Notes: a model not told the origin generated them from the sequence alone. Shown: positions 1 through 7,574, counted from the first letter of the stretch. The stretch is 14,118 nt of DNA from Roseomonas xinghualingensis (GCF_025791835.1 NZ_JAOXLP010000060.1:1-14118); one strand, 5' to 3'. Translations and numbers: made by a program.

Positions 1-127
1 TGCTGACCCGCCTTGTCGAGGGCTGGCCCAACAGCCGCATCGACGAGCTCATGCCCTGGTGCTGGGCCGACCCGAAAACGCCCCGAGCGTCAGCCAATCA
101 CGGCAAGGGCCTGTAGCCCTCGCTTAC
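1..127 (+). mobile_element. Right end of an IS66-family insertion sequence (partial)
   Basis: Only the 3' end of the element lies in the window: the last codons of its DDE transposase, then an 11-bp tail. The tail ends in CGCTTAC at 121-127, the reverse complement of GTAAGCG, with which IS66-family terminal inverted repeats usually begin; the element therefore probably stops at 127. The next 8 bases (128-135, GTCCCATA) would be the target duplication. The left end is outside the window, so neither the terminal repeat pair nor the duplication can be confirmed here. Confidence 0.7.
3..116 (+). CDS. tnpC: IS66-family transposase (TnpC), C-terminal fragment
   Basis: Frame 3 is open from the window edge to a TAG at 114-116 and gives 37 residues. 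The stretch GWPNSRIDELMPWCWAD matches the conserved C-terminal tail of IS66 transposases, which typically reads like ADHPINRIDELLPWNW. The catalytic DDE domain would lie upstream and outside the window, so completeness and activity cannot be judged. The short distance from the stop codon to the element's terminus is normal for this family. It sits next to the rep gene but is transcribed towards it from the other strand, so it is cargo and not part of the replication unit. Confidence 0.75.
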   Translation: MTRLVEGWPNSRIDELMPWCWADPKTPRASANHGKGL

Positions 128-225
128 GTCCCATACGTCATGCTCGCTGACTCTCAGCCGGGTGGCAGAGTCTCCGTATGAGCCTGGACTGGGTCCATCG
201 CGCAAGTCAGAGCGCCAACCTGACA

Positions 226-245
226 ACACCCCCGATGATGGGTGT
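226..245 (-). terminator. Weak hairpin at the 3' end of rep
   Basis: ACACCC at 226-231 pairs with GGGTGT at 240-245, leaving an 8-nt loop. The hairpin overlaps the last base of the rep stop codon (245-247). On the minus strand no run of T follows, so it is at best a poor intrinsic terminator. Of the 117 bases between the IS66 end and rep this is the only structure I see. Confidence 0.2.
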
Positions 246-1282
246 CACTCCTCGACAGGCGAGGTCAGCAATTCGAGTTCCGCTTGGCGCGGCTTGGCAT
301 GAACGTATCGATACCGATAAGTCTTTCCGCGGCCCTGCCCGATGGTTTCGCAAACCCAGGAGGCCAAGCCCCCAGCGGTCACCAAGTCGTCGAAGGCTTG
401 GCGGAGTTCCTCTCGCAGCTTGAGCCGCCGTCGCGTGGTGACGGCCGCATAGTCTTCACCACAGAGTGCGACGGCATCGGGAGCGTCGATCCAGCTGTGG
501 CCGGGCTTGCCATCGATGTACGGCCAGAGCGCCTTGGCGTAATCGGACTTTAGCTTAAAGTAGACATCTGCGTCCAAGGAGACCAGCGTCTTGGCCTCGA
601 AGACGTCCTTCAACCACTCGCCATAGCGAACCGTCACGCGGCTATCTAAGCTCACCCCATCCCACAGGATTCGAGAGATGAGGGTGTCGGAGAAGCCCGC
701 GCTGGGCAGTCTGCCGCGCTTCGCTCCGGCCTCGTACTGCTCGAAGCTCCCCGCATAGACGCGGAACGAGACCGCTCGTAGCTCCTCTAGAGAGCGCAGC
801 AGAGTTGCTAGGTTGTTGACGTGCGCGGTGCGCCCCGTTGCCTGAAGAAGTGCGCGCCAAGTTGTCGCCGTCTCGTAATAGATGAGCTTATGAGGAACTC
901 GGAAATCTGCCCCCTCCCGCCACTCGGGATTCCTCATCTCGAAGCGAGCGGCGCGGGTGCGGAACAGCGCTACGATCGCATCCCGGTGTTGCGAGCCAAG
1001 TTCCCGCCCACGAACCTCGATGACGGAATGTGGCCTGACAGTGTAGACCCGGACAAAGTTGCTGTCCGTCACAAGCCCTTTCCTACGAGGAGCAAAGGCA
1101 CTCGTACGGGTCAGCTTCGCGGGAAGGATCGCGGGGGCTCGCCGCCCTCGGCGGTTAGCCTTGGTTCTCTCGAAGCGGGCTAGGCGCGCAGCCTCCTTCG
1201 CATCGAGATCAGTCCTAGCAGGGGTCGTGGACTTGGTAGGCATAACTTTGGTGTAGTCGAGGCGCCTCGCGATTCTCAACAT
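245..1282 (-). CDS. rep: Plasmid replication initiator protein (winged-helix, iteron type)
   Basis: A 345-residue basic protein. It probably binds the repeats just upstream and opens the plasmid origin. The N-terminal ~60 residues are Arg/Lys/Ala-rich and likely flexible. A first winged-helix-like unit spans about 88-178 (RGRELGSQHRDAIVALFR, then TTWRALLQATG and LRSLEELRAVSFRVY). A second spans about 235-325 (LKSDYAKALWPYIDGKPG, then RRRLKLREELRQAFDDLV). Two tandem winged helices are the usual build of iteron-binding initiators such as the TrfA/RepA types; I recognise the class and not a named family. The ATG at 1280-1282 has no clear Shine-Dalgarno; Met14 (ATG at 1241-1243) is an alternative start, also without one. 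A repeat copy ends 3 bp before the ATG, so autoregulation is plausible. It has the same orientation as parAB. Confidence 0.78.
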   Translation of the reverse strand: MLRIARRLDYTKVMPTKSTTPARTDLDAKEAARLARFERTKANRRGRRAPAILPAKLTRTSAFAPRRKGLVTDSNFVRVYTVRPHSVIEVRGRELGSQHRDAIVALFRTRAARFEMRNPEWREGADFRVPHKLIYYETATTWRALLQATGRTAHVNNLATLLRSLEELRAVSFRVYAGSFEQYEAGAKRGRLPSAGFSDTLISRILWDGVSLDSRVTVRYGEWLKDVFEAKTLVSLDADVYFKLKSDYAKALWPYIDGKPGHSWIDAPDAVALCGEDYAAVTTRRRLKLREELRQAFDDLVTAGGLASWVCETIGQGRGKTYRYRYVHAKPRQAELELLTSPVEE

Positions 1283-1285
1283 TGC

Positions 1286-1374
1286 GGAATCGAAGGGTCG
1301 GAATCAGGCGATATGAGGCTATGTACAAGCATCAGCTTCCCACACTGTACGGGAGAGGAAGGGTCGGAATCGGG
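1286..1374 (+). repeat. Rep-proximal iteron-like repeats (two copies)
   Basis: Copy one lies at 1293-1308 (AAGGGTCGGAATCAGG) and copy two at 1359-1374 (AAGGGTCGGAATCGGG), 66 bp apart, directly upstream of rep. The first is preceded by an overlapping GGAATC at 1286-1291. These are the clearest matches to the unit GGGTCGGAATCGGG found again at 1475. Their closeness to the rep ATG suggests a dual role as origin sites and operator; that role is inferred. Confidence 0.6.
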
Positions 1375-1453
1375 ATCCTACAGTGAGCTTGCGGCTTGGC
1401 GCCCTGAGGGACTTGAGCACCTGTGAACAATTGCGGGTTGGCTAGGAGGAGTA

Positions 1454-1522
1454 GGGGCGAAATCGGGAAGCAAGGGGTCGGAATCGGGAAAAGACGGGTC
1501 GTTCTCTGGAGCCGAGGGGTCG
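1454..1522 (+). repeat. Iteron array phased at 21 bp (oriV core)
   Basis: GGGTCG or a one-base variant recurs at 1454 (GGGGCG), 1475, 1496 and 1517, exactly 21 bp apart, i.e. two helical turns. The best copy is 1473-1489, and the AATCGGG half is also kept at 1461-1467 and 1482-1488. Direct repeats of about 20 bp phased on one helix face, next to an initiator gene and an AT-rich stretch, are the hallmark of iteron origins. The third and fourth copies keep only the GGGTCG half. Confidence 0.65.
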
Positions 1523-1608
1523 CTAGTCGGCTGCAAACCCCTGATTCGGCGGCGGAATTCAGATACAGACGAATCACTGACGACTCCTGATAACTATAGA
1601 CATCACCC

Positions 1609-1617
1609 TGTGGATTT
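1609..1617 (-). promoter_or_regulatory. Possible DnaA box
   Basis: TGTGGATTT matches the DnaA box TGTGGATAA at 7 of 9 positions. It sits between the phased iterons and the AT-rich region, where a DnaA box would be expected. A single imperfect match is weak evidence. Confidence 0.25.
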
Positions 1618-1734
1618 CTGCGACGCAGGTTCCTCTTCCCGGAACACTGGTGACTTAGGCGCCCTACCAGTCCGGACGAGTGGAACGGCCCTTCAGGCTC
1701 GCCTTCCCAATCAAGGCTTAACAACGCACTCTCA

Positions 1735-1910
1735 GATGATTACGATTACATAAACTGCCAAGAAATATCCAAGAAAAAAGCATTAGGCTATAGAAAACGC
1801 AATAATCGCGATATAGATGATTTATTTTTGTTCATTTCAGTCGCCAACAAGCACGATAAACGCAAAGCAAAGTACTTCGCTTTATTTTTTCTCCATAAAT
1901 TTTTATCTTC
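1735..1910. other. AT-rich stretch, candidate DNA-unwinding element of the origin
   Basis: This is the only strongly AT-rich stretch in a GC-rich window, with runs such as TTTATTTTTG and TTTATTTTTT. It lies about 210 bp beyond the phased iterons on the side away from rep. It contains no credible ORF. Position and composition fit the melting region of an iteron origin. It includes the near-palindrome at 1864-1883 listed separately. Confidence 0.5.
1864..1883. repeat. Near-perfect 20-bp palindrome followed by a T tract
   Basis: AAAGCAAAGTACTTCGCTTT pairs with itself except for one base pair and is followed by ATTTTTTCTCC. On the plus strand it resembles an AT-rich intrinsic terminator. It may equally be a structural element of the origin. 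Confidence 0.3.
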
Positions 1911-2361
1911 AGCGCCACGCTGCACTCCGCACCACATGAAACTAGTTCTCATTCTGGCGTCCTGACAGGGTTGTCTTGGGGGCTGCAGCCATCGCCTTTC
2001 CGTCTCTCGCTAGCTCCAAGGGATAGGACAAGATCACAGGCTAGATTGCGCTTATCGAAGTTGAACTCGACACACGGCGCCACGCACAAACTAACCCTTC
2101 CATTCCCGAGAATGGGCATCCTTCCCTTTGAAAATTAACGATTTTCCTTGGCCACCCTCTGAACCACCATGGAGGCACCCCTTTGCTCCTCTAGGGCTAA
2201 CCTGTTGGAGCCAGACCGCTCCTCGGCTTACTCACCGGATCCTGCCGCTCGAGATTTCAGTACTGAAGCCGCCCTTCTTGCTCGTCCCAGGAGGGAACCT
2301 TCCCAACAGCTCTCAGAAATCTAGGCCTGGAGGGCACGGAGAATGTTTAGAACAGGAAAGC

Positions 2362-2644
2362 GACCCTCCGATTCCCGCTCCAGTGCTTGTCGTCCGCGAG
2401 CCAGCGACTTGGCTATCCAAGCAGATTCCGAAAGTGACCCTGCAATTCCGCCAGCGCCCGAACGTTCGTTGGGGCACCACTGACGTGGTCCGCCGCAGAC
2501 TGGAAGTCCGCTCGCCGCTATGCCTTTTTGCCCAGCCGGGACTTAACTGCCCTGACGCTGACTGGCTGCCTAGGCAACGGCTGCCACGACGTGGCAGCGG
2601 CGGCCAGATCTCATAAGGCTGACTAAAACCGACCCTTTGATTCC
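2362..2644 (-). repeat. Three dispersed copies of GACCCTNNRATTCC
   Basis: Copies lie at 2362-2375 (GACCCTCCGATTCC), 2436-2449 (GACCCTGCAATTCC) and 2631-2644 (GACCCTTTGATTCC). The reverse complement, GGAATCGAAGGGTC, occurs at 1286-1299 just before rep. The motif uses the same GGGTC and GGAATC blocks as the iterons, in the opposite order and orientation. These may be a second, divergent set of initiator-binding sites flanking the AT-rich stretch. Confidence 0.4.
2580..2598. repeat. Perfect 8-bp inverted repeat (hairpin)
   Basis: GCTGCCAC at 2580-2587 and GTGGCAGC at 2591-2598 are separated by GAC. A 10-bp palindrome, TGCCTAGGCA, lies just before it at 2567-2576. No T tract follows on either side. 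Function unknown; a protein-binding site or structural element of the origin is possible. Confidence 0.35.
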
Positions 2645-2976
2645 GTGATCTGCGGCTGCCTCTGACCCCAACGGCACCTTCGGTCCCTCCTTCCGGCACC
2701 TCACCACCTTAGCGTGAGCCAGGAATCGCCCTGTGACGGCACAGGCGGGTCCTTTCTTCACAGCCAAACTAGCCTCAGCCCGGCGAGATACGGTAATCGT
2801 TCGGCTGGCAGCGCCAGCTGCCATGACCGGTTGATCTTCCAGGAGACCCAGATGGGCCTCAGCCAAGGGAGATCCCGAATTGACCCATCACGCCGAATCG
2901 ACGTCCCACTAGAGACGAGCAGCATCCGCATCCTGACGGCTCCGGGGCAGTGCTGCACGAGCTGCACGAGCTGCAG

Positions 2977-3898
2977 GTGGAGAGTGAGCCCGAGGTGCTC
3001 GCGGCAGCCCTCATGGGGCGGGCTTGGAGTTCGGCCGTATTGGCCTGGAGGCCGGGCCGATGTCCAGTGCCTCATGCCGGTCTGAAGATGGCGGGGCTGC
3101 CGATCGTGCTGTTCAAGACCAAGCAGTTGCGGGCGGCAACCGGGACCATGTCGGTGAAGACCGACCGGACCGACGCGCGGCTGTGGTGCAGATGGTGCGG
3201 ACTGGCTGGTTCAGAGCGGTGGATGTGAAGTCGGCCCTCTCCCAGGAACTGCGAGCGCTGCTGACAGCCCGCAAACTGCTCGTTGGTAGGATGCGGGACA
3301 TCAACAACGGCATTCGCGGCCTGCTCCGTGGCCTTGGGCTGAAGGTCGGCGTCGTTGGCGAACGGGCCTTCCCGATCCGTGCCCCGGAGCTCACGGCGGA
3401 TCGGACGAATCTTGCTGTCGTGATCGAACCCTTGCTGCAGGTGCGGGGGACACTCCTGAACGAACGCGAGCGCCTGCATCGCCTCCTGCTCGTCGCTACA
3501 CATGACGATGCTGTCTGCCGTAGGCTCATGACGGTACTTGGCGTGGGCCCGGTCACCGCGCTGACCTTCTGCTCGGCCGTGGACGACCCGGCCCGGTTCA
3601 GCCGCTGCCGCGCGACCGGCGCCTGACGCCGCGGCACTATCAGTCGGGTGAAACAGACCGGGCCGGCCTCATTAAGGGCGACGGCCTCGCCCGCCAAGCG
3701 CTCTATGAAGCCGCGGACGTCCTGCTCACGCGGACGCGCCGCTGGTCCTTAATCAAGGCCTAGGGCGCGGTCATCTTCCAGCGCTTGGGCATGCGCCGCG
3801 CCAAGGTCGCCGTCGCCCGAAAGCTGGCAGTGGTGTTGCACAGGATTTGGCGTGGCGGCACCGAGTTCCGCTGGGGCAAGGAGGCGGCCTTGGCGTAA
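2977..3898 (+). pseudogene. IS110-family transposase, 5'-truncated and frameshifted
   Basis: Homology to IS110 transposases (DEDD recombinases) runs through several frames. Frame 1 begins with VESEPEVLAAAL near 2977; frame 3 carries FGRIGLEAGPMS around 3026-3065; frame 1 resumes with MAGLPIVLFKTKQL and MSVKTDRTDAR; frame 3 from about 3184 to 3626 holds QMVRTGWFRAVDVKS, QELRALLTARKLLVG and [20 protein letters not shown]; frame 2 then carries [31 protein letters not shown] and [22 protein letters not shown] to TAA at 3896-3898. A TAG at 3761-3763 replaces an expected Trp codon. The N-terminal ~30 residues with the first catalytic Asp are missing. Several indels, a nonsense codon and loss of the start make this an old, inactive copy. 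Confidence 0.85.
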
Positions 3899-4095
3899 TC
3901 GCCCGCCCCCCTCCCCGCAGCGTCCGGCGGCCGACGGCCGACGTCCCGTCGTGGGGACGCAGCAGGGCGAAACCGCAACAGTGCCGGTGCCGGTATCCAT
4001 CGAGCCTGCTTGTAAGATTGGCCTGCCCCGTCTCCCTGGCCCTAGCCTGTGGCGGCGCCACGCCGACCACGAACAGAAGCGAGGAATCCGCGACG
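3899..4095 (+). mobile_element. Probable 3' non-coding flank of the IS110 relic
   Basis: No gene is seen between the transposase relic and the methyltransferase start. A hairpin CGTCCC/GGGACG lies at 3942-3947 and 3954-3959 with a 6-nt loop. IS110-family elements have structured non-coding ends, and one of them encodes the bridge RNA. I infer this stretch is the element's right flank from its position and hairpin. The exact boundary is not visible. Confidence 0.35.
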
Positions 4096-4180
4096 TGACG
4101 CCAACGCCGATTATTGACCGAGTCCATTACAGAAGACGTAGTATCAAAGCATACCTGCCTGGACATCGTTGGAAGCCGTG

Positions 4181-4482
4181 ATGCGAAAACTCGATGCCGT
4201 TGACCCAATCCACTTTGCCGGCGGGGCCGCAGGGCTTTTGAGCAGGATCTCGTTGAATCTAGCGCCCGACGATGGAATGTTCCATGATAACAGCGTGCAC
4301 TACCTGAGTTGTGGCGCATCGGCATACAACGTCATATCCGCCGCTCTCACGCTCGGCCGAGTTGTTCCAAAGGCAATTCTCGATTTTGGTTCCGGAGCCG
4401 GGAGGGTGACGCGGTGGCTGCGGGCCGTCTATCCTGACGCTCAGATCATGACCACAGACATCCGGGCGCAGGATCTTGCTGT
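4181..4482 (+). pseudogene. Class I SAM-dependent methyltransferase, truncated by an IS fragment
   Basis: From ATG 4181 (preceded by GGAAG five bases upstream) about 100 residues look like the start of a Rossmann-fold methyltransferase. HYLSCGASAYNVISAALTL leads into ILDFGSGAGRVTRWLRAVYP, where DFGSGAG is motif I, the SAM-binding glycine loop. MTTDIRAQDL then ends in the acidic residue of motif II. Around 4475-4483 the sequence switches to IS110-type DNA, and the frame runs on to TGA at 4685-4687 in nonsense residues. Everything after motif II is missing, so no activity is expected. The gene lies between two IS110 relics and is probably a stranded piece of former cargo. The substrate cannot be inferred. 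Confidence 0.6.
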
Positions 4483-4734
4483 GTCGCGGAGGCCGGCAGG
4501 GATGGCGAGGTTCGGTTCGTGGGTGAGATCCCGAACGAGCCAGCAGCGCTCGACAAGCTGGTGGCCCGGCTTGGCCGGGGTGGTCGAACGCTGCGCTTTG
4601 TTTATGAGTTCGGCCCGTGCGGGTACGGGGTATAATGGCACCTTCGCGACCGCGGCCATGACTGTGTGGTGGTCGCGCCGAGCCTGATCCCGCGCAAGCC
4701 CGGGGAGCGGATCAAGACCGACCGGCGGGACGCG
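4483..4734 (+). pseudogene. Internal fragment of a second IS110-family transposase
   Basis: Frame 1 reads VAEAGRDGEVRFVGEIPNEP, then ALDKLVARLGRGGRTLRFVYEFGPCGYG, a TAA at 4633-4635, then [20 protein letters not shown] and TDRRDA. This is the N-terminal third of a different IS110 subgroup from the copy at 2977; GPCGYG and the run from [13 protein letters not shown] to TDRRDA are its typical blocks. Homology stops after DRRDA at 4734. The catalytic start, the C-terminal domain and the ends are absent. It interrupts the methyltransferase frame at its left edge. Confidence 0.8.
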
Positions 4735-5072
4735 GGAGGCAGGAAGTAGTGCTGTGCAAACAAACCCCTTGGGGGCGGACCACGCGTCCTGGATTGGCCC
4801 GCTGCCTCCTTTCTGACCGCATGACGTGGCGGCCACGTGCCAACCACGGACGGTAGCATTACAGGTCACAGTTCAGGCTGGCAGGGCAAACCGGCTGACT
4901 CGAGGGGTGCCGTGGGCCAAGGGACACGAGCTTCGAAGCCGAAGCCTGCTGAGAGCCAGTGCAAGACCAGGTCTCACGGGATGTCGGTGATCTTCCCTCG
5001 CCGGAAAGTATCACCGACGGACGATTCGTCCTTTGCGTGCGTCTCCTTGGCCGGGCAGGATCGCTCTTCGCG
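4735..5072. other. Intergenic region downstream of parB
   Basis: No gene is recognisable. Two inverted repeats are present: ACGTGGC/GCCACGT at 4824-4838 around a single base, and the longer stem-loop at 4983-5018 listed separately. Confidence 0.5.
4983..5018 (-). terminator. Strong stem-loop downstream of parB
   Basis: GTCGGTGAT at 4983-4991 pairs perfectly with ATCACCGAC at 5010-5018. Inside, CTTCC pairs with GGAAG around the loop, giving about 14 bp of nearly continuous stem. It lies 55 bp after the parB stop. No T tract follows on the minus strand, so it may end or stabilise the parAB transcript without being a classical intrinsic terminator. A protein-binding site is the alternative. Confidence 0.4.
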
Positions 5073-6257
5073 CTACGCCACCCTGGTCGTGCGCTGCAAT
5101 TCGTTCTCGAGATCCTCCAGGATTGAGGGCAGCCGGTCACTCAGGCGCTCGACCAATTCCTCACTGATCAAACTGTCAAACCGCACTTGCCACCGCCCGT
5201 CCCGCTGGCTGACGGTGGCGACTTGGCGCCGCCCTAGATAGATCGGACGAGCGGCTGCGCGCCTTCCAAGCCGAGGCGCGGGAGCCTGGCGACGAGCAGC
5301 AGCCAGGGCGGTCGAGATCTCCTCCGCCTCTTGAGCCGCAGCGTCACCGCTTGCAACTCGCTGGGCAAGGTCTCTGAGTGCCCGCACGATTCGATCCTCG
5401 GCAGTCGGATCTCGCAGAAGGACGTCCAGAAGCTCTCTTGCCTTGCGAAAGCTGACACTTCGAGGATTTCGGAAACTTCGAATTACGGCATCCGGAATGC
5501 GCGTCAGCTTGAGCAGATGGGAGATCAGGGACTTGTCGACCCCATAGATCGTGGCCAGCTCGGACCCGTTTAGACCCGTTCGCTCCATGGTCAGCGCGAA
5601 GTAGCGTGCACGCTCAAAGGCGCTGAGATCCTCTCGATGGTGGTTTTCGCTGAACCGCGCGGCGAGCATTCCTTCGTCCGAGAGTTCACGTACCCTGGCC
5701 AGGACCGTAATGCCGAGCAGTCGACACGCGGCTAGGCGGCGTTTACCTGCGGCGATCTCATACGCCTCACCAGGTGATGAGCCAGGCTTGGGACGAACCA
5801 GAATGGCGAGGTCCTGCCCCCGCTGTCTGATGTTCTCCGCCAGGCCTGCGATCTCTTCGGCGGAATAGGCGACATCGAAGCGGTCTGGCGGAAGGCCATC
5901 CTCAATGCGTGAGGGATCAATGTAACGGAACTCCGCCAGCCGCTCGCTGGAGCCGGCGCTCGCGGCCATGGCCTTGAGTCGTTCATTCTCGGCGAGCACC
6001 GCGTCTAACTCAGCCCTAGCTGCGGTGGTTCCTTGCGCGCCGCTCGCCTTGGCCGCCTCCAACGCAGATTCAGCGCGTTCTAACTGCTCCTGAGTTCGCG
6101 CTAGCTTCTCCTGCAGCGACATCTCCACGCGGTCGAAGGCAGCTAGCGGAGCAAAAGGCTGCTCCGGGGCAGCCCCTTCATCGATCTCATCATCAGTAAG
6201 CTGGCTGGTAATCTCGGCCATGCTGCGACGAGCCTGCCGCGGTGGGCGCTGTGCCAT
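5073..6257 (-). CDS. parB: Plasmid partition protein ParB
   Basis: A 394-residue centromere-binding protein of the ParB/Spo0J family. It loads at parS, spreads as a CTP-dependent clamp and stimulates the ParA ATPase. Residues 45-98 are a Glu/Ala/Leu-rich predicted coiled coil, an unusually long N-terminal extension. The ParB N-domain follows: AGKRRLAACRLLG at 170-182 is box I (Lys in place of the common Glu of GERR) and ENHHREDLSAFERARYF at 204-220 is box II. A helix-turn-helix lies at about 231-255 (GSELATIYGVDKSLISHLLK). The C-terminal ~70 residues are probably the dimerisation domain. The ATG at 6255-6257 follows a purine-rich GGAGGGGA ribosome-binding site. It starts 15 bp after the parA stop and is surely co-transcribed. 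Confidence 0.95.
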   Translation of the reverse strand: MAQRPPRQARRSMAEITSQLTDDEIDEGAAPEQPFAPLAAFDRVEMSLQEKLARTQEQLERAESALEAAKASGAQGTTAARAELDAVLAENERLKAMAASAGSSERLAEFRYIDPSRIEDGLPPDRFDVAYSAEEIAGLAENIRQRGQDLAILVRPKPGSSPGEAYEIAAGKRRLAACRLLGITVLARVRELSDEGMLAARFSENHHREDLSAFERARYFALTMERTGLNGSELATIYGVDKSLISHLLKLTRIPDAVIRSFRNPRSVSFRKARELLDVLLRDPTAEDRIVRALRDLAQRVASGDAAAQEAEEISTALAAARRQAPAPRLGRRAAARPIYLGRRQVATVSQRDGRWQVRFDSLISEELVERLSDRLPSILEDLENELQRTTRVA

Positions 6258-6272
6258 TCTTAGTCCCCTCCC

Positions 6273-7538
6273 CTACTCTGCAGCGACGCCGTGGGCCGCG
6301 TTCACCTCGTCCTGTAGCTTTCGGCCCCAGAAGCTGAGGATCTCACGTTCAATGACGGCGCCGACAGCGTCCATCGCCGCAACCGCGCGCTTGTAGGACC
6401 GGTCCTCACTCTTGGCTGGCAAGTACTCGTAGAGCGTCCACTTCATGTTACCGGCAGAGCCAAGCGCACTTGTCTCGACCATTGGGTTCCGAATCATAAG
6501 GGGACCCAGTACGAGATTCATGCTGTCCACCACCTCGGTCTGCGGCCGACTGGTACCGACGAAGCGGTTAACCAGAACTCGAACGAACGCCCACCCAGGC
6601 CAGCCCTCCTGGCCGTACATCTTGAGCAGTCGGCGCTCCGTGACGGCGAGGAACGCCATGAACTCGGTCATGGACTGCAGGTCCATGTTCGTCGCTAGTA
6701 CCGGAACGATGAGGCCGTCGGCCGCGCTGAACGCGTTGACCGATAGCATATTGATGTCAGGCCGGCAGTCGAGAATCGCCACATCGTACTGACCGCCCAC
6801 ATGATCGAGAAACGCGCGGACCTCTCGATGCCAGTCGACTTCTGAGATGGGCGCATGCATGTTTGGCATCGAGCGTTGCTTGAGGATGTCCTCTGAACTG
6901 TGGAGGATCGCGCTCGCGGCCACGAGATCAATGTTTGGCCAGTAAGTGCTACGCACGGCCTCTTCGGCTGCTACCTCCTCATTGTCGGAGGACCTAGAAA
7001 TCCAGCCGTGGATTGAGGTACCTGCCGGGAGGACGCGCCCATTCGGGTCGCGGCCTACATGTCGCGCGGGATCGATGCCGAACAGTGCCGTTGATGAGGC
7101 CTGAGCGTCGAGATCAACGATGAGGATCCGGTACCCCTTGAGCGCCAGGTACTGCGCGAGGTGCACCGTCGAGGTTGACTTTCCGACACCTCCCTTGAAG
7201 TTCGTGTTGGCAATAACGCAGAGGGCCTCTCCATTCCTGCGAGATGGCTTGTACTTCTGGTTTCCGGTGCTCTCGTAGAGCCATCGACGAGCCGCAATGA
7301 TCTCGTCTAGCGTAAACGTCCGGCTCTTCCCCAGCAGCGTACCCTGGGGAAAGCCATCTGCATTGCTGACCCTGTTGCGCAGGTGACTCTCTGTGATGCC
7401 GAGGAGCGAGGAAGCTTCTTTCGACGAGAAGCTACGGAGCGACTTCTCGCGGCTGCTGTTGTTCTGATCGGCGATAATGGCCGACTGCTGGCTGCGAAGA
7501 CGCTTCGCGATGCTATCAAGTGTACCGTGCCAAGCCAC
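6273..7538 (-). CDS. parA: Plasmid partition ATPase ParA (RepA-like, type Ia)
   Basis: A 421-residue Walker-type partition ATPase that would position the plasmid on the nucleoid together with ParB. Residues 36-90 resemble the N-terminal DNA-binding region of type Ia ParA/RepA proteins (SSKEASSLLGITESHLRNRV, then FTLDEI), which represses its own promoter. The deviant Walker A is KGGVGKST at 115-122, Walker A' is VDLDAQASS at 141-149, and Walker B is YDVAILDCRPD at 241-251. The start is GTG at 7536-7538, preceded by GGGGGA five bases upstream. It overlaps nothing and leads the parAB operon. Length and layout match the RepA of repABC plasmids, yet no RepC is seen; the initiator in the window is a different type. 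Confidence 0.95.
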   Translation of the reverse strand: MAWHGTLDSIAKRLRSQQSAIIADQNNSSREKSLRSFSSKEASSLLGITESHLRNRVSNADGFPQGTLLGKSRTFTLDEIIAARRWLYESTGNQKYKPSRRNGEALCVIANTNFKGGVGKSTSTVHLAQYLALKGYRILIVDLDAQASSTALFGIDPARHVGRDPNGRVLPAGTSIHGWISRSSDNEEVAAEEAVRSTYWPNIDLVAASAILHSSEDILKQRSMPNMHAPISEVDWHREVRAFLDHVGGQYDVAILDCRPDINMLSVNAFSAADGLIVPVLATNMDLQSMTEFMAFLAVTERRLLKMYGQEGWPGWAFVRVLVNRFVGTSRPQTEVVDSMNLVLGPLMIRNPMVETSALGSAGNMKWTLYEYLPAKSEDRSYKRAVAAMDAVGAVIEREILSFWGRKLQDEVNAAHGVAAE

Positions 7539-7574
7539 TGCATTCCCCCGTCAATCTCGGCGGGGCCCACGGTA

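Larger units (their letters stand above)
1911..2976. other. About 1.1 kb with no recognisable gene
   Basis: Open frames here overlap on both strands, lack ribosome-binding sites, and give proline/serine/arginine-rich peptides I cannot assign, so I call none of them. The stretch does contain three GACCCTNNRATTCC motifs and one strong hairpin, listed separately. It ends where IS110 homology begins. Confidence 0.5.

Noticed and set aside
2128..2866. Overlapping ORFs of 98-162 residues on both strands in the region after the origin
   Set aside because: No ribosome-binding sites, low-complexity composition, no recognisable motifs, and they overlap one another in several frames.
4631..4636. Perfect TATAAT resembling a -10 box
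   Set aside because: It lies inside the IS110 fragment, where the TAA is a nonsense mutation in the transposase frame, and no -35 is seen at the right distance.
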